Assembly (NCBI GenBank): GCA_029907055.1
Contig: JARYMO010000119.1
Coordinates: 1 to 5,214 of the forward strand
Direction: 5' to 3'
Source of the DNA: Syntrophomonadaceae bacterium
GTDB taxonomy: Bacteria > Bacillota > Syntrophomonadia > Syntrophomonadales > Syntrophothermaceae
Length of the DNA stretch: 5,214 bases
Shown: piece by piece, positions 1 to 4,269 of the stretch
Position numbering within the stretch: the stretch's first letter is position 1
Layout of the letters: each line of letters begins with the position of its first letter
Program-made: the position numbers and the translations under genes
Notes under the pieces: generated by a model
Database searches by the model: none
Told to the model about the DNA's origin: nothing
What the model saw: only the letters and a program-made list of their open reading frames with translations

Positions 1-10
1 CTTCCTGGGC

Positions 11-697
11 ATGCAGATCGCCATCGACGGCCCCGCCGGGGCGGGCAAGAGCACGCTGGCGCGTGCAATTGCAGACCGGCTGGGTATACTGTATATTGAT
101 ACTGGGGCTATGTACCGCGCCCTGACCTGGAAAGCCCTGAGTGACAAGGTGGATCTGAAGGACGGGGAGCGCCTGCGCCAGCTGGCACAGGCCACCGAAA
201 TCCGCCTCGAGAACATCGACGGCCGTCTGGCCGTTTTCTGCGATGGGCAGGACGTCACGGACGCCATCCGCTCGCCCGAGGTGTCGCGCTGGGTGGCGGT
301 GGTGGCGGCTGACCCCGGGGTGCGCCAGGTCATGGTCGGGAAGCAGCAGGCCATCGCGCGCGAGCGCGACGTGGTCATGGACGGCCGAGACATCGGCCTT
401 GTCGTGCTTCCCGAGGCGGAGTTCAAGTTCTACCTGACGGCCGGGCTGGAGGAGAGGGCCCGCCGGCGCGCGCTGGACATGGTGCGCGACGGCTACCGGG
501 TCGACTACCAGCAGCTCAAGGAGGAGATCCGCGACCGTGACCGGGCGGACTCGGAGCGGGCCGTAGGGGCGCTGACCGTGGTGCCGGGCGCGATTGTCAT
601 CGACACCAGCGACCTGACTGCCGAGCAGGTGGTGGAGCGGGTGTTGGCCCACGTGCAGAACCCGGCGGGGCATGCGCATGATGTACCGGTTTCTTAG
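11..697 (+). CDS. cmk: Cytidylate kinase (CMP/dCMP kinase)
   Basis: This cytoplasmic enzyme transfers phosphate from ATP to CMP or dCMP in pyrimidine nucleotide recycling. The 228 residues match the usual bacterial length of about 220-230. Visible signatures are the Walker A loop GPAGAGKST (residues 7-15), DTGAMYR (30-36) at the start of the CMP site, SPEVSR (88-93) in the CMP-binding insert, DGRDIG (124-129), whose Arg-Asp pair contacts the nucleotide in this family, and the late DRDRADSER lid segment. The ATG at 11 gives the standard family N-terminus, in which the first beta strand runs straight into the P-loop. Only ten bases precede it, so its ribosome-binding site cannot be judged. The last twelve or so residues look like an unconserved tail, and their DNA also holds the start of plsC. 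The identification is secure. Confidence 0.97.
   Translation: MQIAIDGPAGAGKSTLARAIADRLGILYIDTGAMYRALTWKALSDKVDLKDGERLRQLAQATEIRLENIDGRLAVFCDGQDVTDAIRSPEVSRWVAVVAADPGVRQVMVGKQQAIARERDVVMDGRDIGLVVLPEAEFKFYLTAGLEERARRRALDMVRDGYRVDYQQLKEEIRDRDRADSERAVGALTVVPGAIVIDTSDLTAEQVVERVLAHVQNPAGHAHDVPVS
664..683 (+). promoter_or_regulatory. plsC ribosome-binding site and clustered start codons
   Basis: GGCGGGG at 664-670 is the only G-rich Shine-Dalgarno-like run before plsC. It lies 1, 7 and 10 bases before the ATG codons at 672, 678 and 681, so the second or third ATG is the better spaced start. The site lies inside the cmk coding region. It is a weak match to the consensus GGAGG. Confidence 0.4.
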
Positions 698-1268
698 GCG
701 GTTGGCCCGTATGCTCTTGTGGCTGTTCCGCTGGCGGGTGGAGGGCGAGGAGCACATTCCCCGCACCGGCCCGGTGATCCTGGCGGCCAACCACCTCAGC
801 AACTGGGACCCCATCCTGGTGGGAGCGGCATGTTCCCGCCCGGTCCATTTCATGGCCAAGGAAGAGATGTTTCGTTCCCGGTGGTTGGCCTGGCTGCTGA
901 CCCGCATCCATGCCTTCCCGGTGCGCAGGGGAAGCGCGGACCGGCGGGCGCTGCGCACGGCCCTGGACAGGTTGGCGCAGGGGGAGGTACTGGGGATTTT
1001 CCCGGAGGGCACCCGCAGCAAGACCGGTGAGTTGGCGAGGCCGCAACCCGGCATCGCCATGCTGGCCCTGCGGTCAGGGGCGCCGGTGGTGCCGGTGGCC
1101 TGCATCGGCAGCGACCGCGTTCTCCCGCTGGGATGGAAAAGGCCCCTGCTGGTGCGGGTAGGGGAGCCCATCTGCTACGAGGAGCTCTACGGGACGCGGC
1201 TGAGCGCCCCGCTCATGGAGACGGTCAGCCAGGACATCATGGAGCACGTGCGCCGGCTCATTTCCTGA
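672..1268 (+). CDS. plsC: 1-acyl-sn-glycerol-3-phosphate acyltransferase (PlsC family)
   Basis: Members of this membrane-associated family acylate lysophosphatidic acid to phosphatidic acid, the precursor of membrane phospholipids. The four family blocks are present in order: the catalytic HX4D motif as H41-LSNW-D46, FPVRRG (82-87), FPEGTRS (110-116) for glycerol-phosphate binding, and the hydrophobic block GAPVVPVA (136-143). The first 21 residues are rich in Arg, Leu and Trp and form a short amphipathic or membrane-contacting segment. At 198 residues it is a compact, typical clostridial form. The gene overlaps cmk by 26 bases, which suggests translational coupling. ATG codons at 672, 678 and 681 are all possible starts. 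The GGCGGGG run at 664-670 is better spaced for 678 or 681 than for 672. Acyl-donor preference cannot be read from the sequence. Confidence 0.93.
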   Translation: MRMMYRFLRRLARMLLWLFRWRVEGEEHIPRTGPVILAANHLSNWDPILVGAACSRPVHFMAKEEMFRSRWLAWLLTRIHAFPVRRGSADRRALRTALDRLAQGEVLGIFPEGTRSKTGELARPQPGIAMLALRSGAPVVPVACIGSDRVLPLGWKRPLLVRVGEPICYEELYGTRLSAPLMETVSQDIMEHVRRLIS

Positions 1269-1317
1269 TCCAGACAGGATTGTGGAGGGCCGACTGAGAG
1301 GCATACACATTCGACGA

Positions 1318-1332
1318 GAGGTGGAACGGGTG
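1318..1332 (+). promoter_or_regulatory. Ribosome-binding site and preferred GTG start of ispH-S1
   Basis: AGAGGTGG (1318-1325) is one mismatch from AGGAGG in its core and sits about five bases before GTG at 1330. The resulting protein begins about ten residues before the first cluster cysteine, as in other IspH proteins. The longer in-frame start at GTG 1282 would add 16 Arg-rich residues and lacks a good upstream purine run. Confidence 0.6.
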
Positions 1333-3363
1333 CCGCGACTCGCAGAATGCGCCGGATTCTGCCAGGGGGTCCGCAGGGCGCTGGACCTGGCCCTGGCCGC
1401 GGCTGCCGAGCCCGGCCCGTGGTGTACGCTCGGGCCGCTGGTCCACAACGATGCCGTGGTGGAGTTCCTGGAAGCGCGGGGCATCCGCGCCGTGGAGCGC
1501 GTCGAAGAGGCGGCGGGCAGCGGGTTGATCATCCGTTCCCACGGGGCCTCGCCCGGGGTGCTGGCGGCGGCGCAGGCCATCGCCCGGCAGGTGGTGGATG
1601 CGACCTGCCCGCTGGTGAAGCGGGTGCAGACCCTGGCCCGACAGATGGTGCAGGAGGGCTACCGGGTGGTCATCGTTGGCGATGCCGCTCACCCCGAGGT
1701 GCAGGGCATCGTGGGGTGGGCGGAAGGGCAGGCGACGGTGGTCGCCTCGGTAGAAGAGGCGCGCCGGGTGACGCCTGCGCCGCGGCTGGCAGTGCTGGCG
1801 CAGACCACCAGGGAACAGGAAACGTTTTTCGACATCACCAGGGAGCTCTTGCCCAAGTCCCTCGAGGTGCGGGCATTCAATACCATATGCGATGCAACCA
1901 GGAAACGACAGCAGGCGGCCCGCGAGGTCTGCCGGGATGTCGACGTCATGGTAGTGGTCGGTGACTTCAAGAGCTCTAACACCGCTACTCTCGCGCGCGT
2001 GTGCGCGGACACGGGGGTCAGGACGTACCGGGTGGAACGCGCGGGTGACCTGAACCCGGAGTGGTTCGCTGCGGGTGCCAGAGCGGGGGTGACGGCAGGG
2101 GCTTCGACCCCTGAATGGATTATTAAGGAGGTAGTGGACACGATGGTTGAGTTCGAGGAAAACGCAGCTCGAGACGAAGCACAGGAAAACCAGCCGGAGC
2201 CCCAGGCACAGGCGCAGCAGGAGGAGACGTGGCAGGAACCCCAGCCGGAGCCTGAAGAGGCCAGGGAACAGTCCTTCATGGAGCTGGAGGCCGAGATGGC
2301 GGAGTCCATGAGCAAGGGCATGGAACGGGGCAGCATCCTCAAGGGCGTCGTCATCCAGGTCAGCGATGACGAGGTCATGGTGGATGTCGGCGGCAAGTCG
2401 GAGGGCGTCATCCCGCTCCGCGAGCTGTCGGTGCGAGACTTGCGCTCGGCCCGGGAGGAAGTCCAGGTGGGGGACGAGATCGAGGTCTACGTGCTGCGCT
2501 GGGACGACGATGGCACCATCCTGCTTTCCAAGAAGCGGGTTGACATGAAGAAGGCCCTCGACGCGCTGGAGGAGAAGTTCCACAACCGCGAGGTCATCGA
2601 TGCCAAGGTGGTGAAGAGCGTCAAGGGAGGCCTGCTGGTAGACATCGGCGTGGTTGCGTTCCTGCCGGCCTCCCACGTGGACGAGGGCTTCGTGCGCAAC
2701 CTGGACGACTACATCGGCCAGACCATGCCGGTCCGCATCATCGAGTTCAATCGCGCCAAGCGGAGGGGCTCGCAGGTGGTGGTGTCCCGCAAGGACGTGC
2801 TCTCCGAGCAGCGGGAACGCCAGCGCGAGGAGTTCTGGAGCACCATCGAGGAGGGACAGGTCCGCACCGGGAGGGTGAAACGGCTTACCGACTACGGGGC
2901 CTTCATCGACCTGGGCGGGTTTGAAGGGCTGCTGCACATCTCGGAAATGGCCCACGTGCGCGTGGACCATCCTTCGGACGTGCTGTCGGAGGGCGACGTC
3001 ATCGACGTGTACATCCTGGGCGTGGACCGGGAAAAGGAGCGGGTGTCGCTCAGCCGCAAGCGCATCCTCAAGAGCCCGTGGGAGACGGTCCTGGAGCGCT
3101 ACCGCGAGGGCGACATCATCGACGGCAAGGTGGTGCGGCTGGCTCCCTTCGGCGCCTTCGTGGAAGTGGAGCCGGGGGTGGATGGCCTCATCCATATCTC
3201 CCAGCTCTCCCACCAGCGCATCGAGAAGCCGGAGGACGTCGTGCAGGTGGGGGACCAGGTGCGGGTAAAAATCCTGGGGATTGACCCGGTGGAGAAGCGC
3301 ATCGCGCTGTCGCTGAAGGAAGCCGAGGGCAGCGAAGCAGTCGATTACGAGGGCGAATGGTAG
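1330..3363 (+). CDS. ispH: Bifunctional HMBPP reductase (IspH/LytB) fused to four S1 RNA-binding domains
   Basis: The N-terminal part is 4-hydroxy-3-methylbut-2-enyl diphosphate reductase, the [4Fe-4S] enzyme that makes IPP and DMAPP in the last MEP pathway step. With GTG at 1330 as residue 1, the cluster cysteines are C11 (GFC), C93 (DATCP) and C187 (NTICDATRKRQ). They match the E. coli positions 12, 96 and 197 closely. H39, H71 and H121, the acid E123 in HPEV, S215-S216-N217 and S259 in GAS also fit the active site. Residues 272-330 are an acidic Gln/Glu/Pro-rich linker. Four S1 OB-fold domains follow at about 331-405, 420-491, 507-580 and 592-666, resembling bacterial ribosomal protein S1 and Bacillus YpfD. 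The fusion is known from Clostridia and is uninterrupted here. The start at 1330 has AGAGGTGG five to six bases upstream and gives the family-like N-terminus. GTG at 1282 or 1321 is in frame but has poorer ribosome-binding context. Whether the S1 part is the cell's main S1 protein is inferred. Confidence 0.94.
   Translation: MPRLAECAGFCQGVRRALDLALAAAAEPGPWCTLGPLVHNDAVVEFLEARGIRAVERVEEAAGSGLIIRSHGASPGVLAAAQAIARQVVDATCPLVKRVQTLARQMVQEGYRVVIVGDAAHPEVQGIVGWAEGQATVVASVEEARRVTPAPRLAVLAQTTREQETFFDITRELLPKSLEVRAFNTICDATRKRQQAAREVCRDVDVMVVVGDFKSSNTATLARVCADTGVRTYRVERAGDLNPEWFAAGARAGVTAGASTPEWIIKEVVDTMVEFEENAARDEAQENQPEPQAQAQQEETWQEPQPEPEEAREQSFMELEAEMAESMSKGMERGSILKGVVIQVSDDEVMVDVGGKSEGVIPLRELSVRDLRSAREEVQVGDEIEVYVLRWDDDGTILLSKKRVDMKKALDALEEKFHNREVIDAKVVKSVKGGLLVDIGVVAFLPASHVDEGFVRNLDDYIGQTMPVRIIEFNRAKRRGSQVVVSRKDVLSEQRERQREEFWSTIEEGQVRTGRVKRLTDYGAFIDLGGFEGLLHISEMAHVRVDHPSDVLSEGDVIDVYILGVDREKERVSLSRKRILKSPWETVLERYREGDIIDGKVVRLAPFGAFVEVEPGVDGLIHISQLSHQRIEKPEDVVQVGDQVRVKILGIDPVEKRIALSLKEAEGSEAVDYEGEW
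2125..2145 (+). promoter_or_regulatory. Possible internal ribosome-binding site and ATG start for a free S1 protein
   Basis: AAGGAGGT (2125-2132), a perfect anti-Shine-Dalgarno match, lies inside the fusion gene 11 bases before an in-frame ATG at 2143. That ATG falls exactly where the IspH domain ends and the linker begins. Initiation here would give a protein of about 406 residues carrying the linker and all four S1 domains, close to the size of free four-domain S1 proteins in Firmicutes. GTG at 2134 is too close to the site to be preferred. The same bases encode Lys-Glu-Val of the IIKEVV segment at the end of IspH, where related proteins often carry similar residues, so the match could be chance. 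Spacing is slightly long. Use in vivo is an inference. Confidence 0.45.
2190..2252 (+). repeat. 12-bp direct repeat in the Glu/Gln/Pro linker
   Basis: CCAGCCGGAGCC occurs at 2190-2201 and again, in the same reading frame, at 2241-2252, 51 bases (17 codons) apart. Both copies encode Gln-Pro-Glu-Pro or a near equivalent in the low-complexity linker between IspH and the first S1 domain. This suggests small internal duplication in a flexible tether rather than a separate element. Confidence 0.5.
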
Positions 3364-3373
3364 AAGAGCCGGC

Positions 3374-3391
3374 AGGAGGTGGCGCCTGGTG
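3374..3391 (+). promoter_or_regulatory. Ribosome-binding site and GTG start of the FmdB-like gene
   Basis: AGGAGGTGG (3374-3382) contains a consensus Shine-Dalgarno core that ends nine bases before GTG at 3389. It is the strongest conventional site in the window and fixes the start of a very small gene. The protein then begins MPFFDFRCQQC, the normal FmdB N-terminus. Confidence 0.8.
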
Positions 3392-3619
3392 CCGTTCTTT
3401 GACTTTCGTTGTCAGCAGTGCGGGCAGCAGTTCGAAAAGAAAGTGTCCAACGCGGAGAAGTCCAGCGTGCGGTGCCCGGAGTGTGGCGGGTCCGACGTGA
3501 AACAAATGATTTCGTCGTTCTTCACCGCCAGCACCAGTTCGGGGGCGGCGCCACCGCCCTCCTGTTACGGAGGGTGCGAGGGGTGCGCGCAGGGCAAACC
3601 GGGAGGAAACCTCGTATAG
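3389..3619 (+). CDS. FmdB-family zinc-ribbon protein
   Basis: This 76-residue protein begins with the FmdB-type zinc ribbon. C8-QQ-C11 and C29-PE-C32 form two CXXC knuckles that should bind one zinc, inside the family pattern MPxYxFRCxxCGxxFE. Members are widespread and often called putative regulators, after a gene near formamidase/formylmethanofuran dehydrogenase loci. Their molecular role is not established, so I assign none. After the ribbon comes a conserved-looking QMISSFF segment, then a Ser/Gly/Ala/Pro-rich tail with three further cysteines, C59, C63 and C66, spaced CX3CX2C. Cys- and Gly-rich tails occur in this family. The gene starts at GTG 25 bases after the ispH-S1 stop, with a strong ribosome-binding site, so it is likely cotranscribed. 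Its TAG stop lies in the stem of the following hairpin. Confidence 0.88.
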   Translation: MPFFDFRCQQCGQQFEKKVSNAEKSSVRCPECGGSDVKQMISSFFTASTSSGAAPPPSCYGGCEGCAQGKPGGNLV

Positions 3620-3640
3620 AGCTGCCAGCGGCAGCTCTAT
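3616..3640 (+). terminator. Perfect 11-bp hairpin with weak U tract: weak terminator, attenuator or processing site
   Basis: ATAGAGCTGCC (3616-3626) is followed by a three-base loop AGC and the exact reverse complement GGCAGCTCTAT (3630-3640). The stem contains the FmdB stop codon (3617-3619). Only a short T-rich stretch (TATTTC) follows, so this is at best a weak intrinsic terminator. The mobA Shine-Dalgarno begins at 3646, five bases past the stem. Partial termination, message processing or protection, or modulation of mobA translation are all possible. The structure is certain at sequence level but its role is inferred. Confidence 0.6.
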
Positions 3641-3645
3641 TTCAT

Positions 3646-3660
3646 GGAGGGGAAAGCGTG
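3646..3660 (+). promoter_or_regulatory. Ribosome-binding site and GTG start of mobA
   Basis: GGAGGGG at 3646-3652, with GGAGG ending seven bases before GTG at 3658, decides the start of mobA. The reading frame stays open upstream into the FmdB gene, but that extension encodes a protein unrelated to the family and lies over a real gene in another frame. Confidence 0.75.
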
Positions 3661-4269
3661 GAGAAGACTGCGGCCGCCAGCGGCGTCATCCTGGCCGGAG
3701 GACAGAGTTCCCGCATGGAAGAGAACAAGGCGTTTGTCAGGGTAGGAGGAACGCCCATCATCGAAATCCTGGTGGAGCGGCTGGCCCGGGCCTTCGCGGA
3801 CGTCATCCTGGTCACCAACCAGCCGGAGCTGTACGCCGGCCTGGGGGTGAGGGTGGTGACGGACCTCATCCCGCGGCTGGGGCCCTTGAGCGGGCTGCAC
3901 GCGGGGCTGGCGCACGCAGGCGGCCGACCGATATTCGCCTGTGCCTGCGACATGCCGTTCGTGAGCATGGAGCTGGCACGGTTCCTGCTCGGGCTGCTGC
4001 CCGGCCACGACGCGGTGGCGCCGCTGGTAGGGGGGCGCTTTCAGCCCCTGTGCGCCGCCTACGCGCCGGGGTGCCTGGCGGTGTTCGAGCGGTGCCTGCA
4101 CCAGGGCCGTCTCAAGATCAGCCGCGTGTACCAGGAGGAGCTGAAGGTACGCTACGTGAGCGATGAAGAGGTGGCCCGCTTCGGCGACCCGGAGGTGCTG
4201 TTCTGCAATGTCAACAGCCCCGAGGCCCTGGCGCGGGCACGGCAACTGGCGAGGGGGGGAGCCCGATAA
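3658..4269 (+). CDS. mobA: MobA-like molybdenum cofactor guanylyltransferase (NTP transferase)
   Basis: This 203-residue protein has the Rossmann-like nucleotidyltransferase fold of MobA, which joins GMP from GTP to molybdopterin-molybdenum to make the guanine dinucleotide cofactor used by enzymes such as formate dehydrogenases. Visible blocks are the nucleotide loop VILAGGQSSRM with N23-K24 (10-25), VTNQPELY (52-59), D69 before LGPLSGLHAGL (74-84), the metal-site motif CACDMPFV (95-102), and the C-terminal CNVNSPE segment. Length matches the family (about 190-210). One oddity is Glu at position 21, where the usual signature has Gly (RMG). The related MobA-like CTP:molybdopterin cytidylyltransferases and other small NTP transferases share the fold, but the SGLHAGL and NVNSPE blocks favour MobA. 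It starts 38 bases after the FmdB gene and its TAA stop overlaps the apparent fni start. No other molybdenum gene is visible here. Confidence 0.85.
   Translation: MEKTAAASGVILAGGQSSRMEENKAFVRVGGTPIIEILVERLARAFADVILVTNQPELYAGLGVRVVTDLIPRLGPLSGLHAGLAHAGGRPIFACACDMPFVSMELARFLLGLLPGHDAVAPLVGGRFQPLCAAYAPGCLAVFERCLHQGRLKISRVYQEELKVRYVSDEEVARFGDPEVLFCNVNSPEALARARQLARGGAR
4251..4269 (+). promoter_or_regulatory. Ribosome-binding region and apparent ATA start of fni in an ATAA overlap with the mobA stop
   Basis: A purine run GAGGGGGGGAG (4251-4261) ends four bases before ATA at 4266. ATA and the mobA TAA stop share two bases (ATAA), in the same geometry as the common ATGA stop-start overlap. The fni frame is open back to a stop at 4164-4166, but I find no ATG, GTG or TTG between there and the conserved RRK motif. 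Reinitiation by ribosomes finishing mobA would be the natural route. A sequence error changing ATGA to ATAA is the main alternative. Confidence 0.55.

Noticed and set aside
1263..1279. Short inverted repeat TCCTG...CAGGA around the plsC stop.
   Set aside because: Only five base pairs with a seven-base loop and no T tract, too weak to call a terminator.
1258..3213. A 651-codon open frame on the minus strand opposite ispH-S1.
   Set aside because: It mirrors the coding strand of a clear, motif-complete gene in GC-rich DNA where stops are scarce. Its protein is a His/Leu/Asp-rich sequence with no recognisable domain.
3563..3586. CX3CX2C as a radical SAM signature.
   Set aside because: It lies ten residues from the end of a 76-residue protein with no TIM-barrel, so it cannot be a radical SAM enzyme.
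3409..3657. Upstream extension of the mobA frame back to 3409.
   Set aside because: It overlaps the FmdB gene in another frame, its translation does not resemble MobA, and GTG 3658 has a good ribosome-binding site and the correct family N-terminus.
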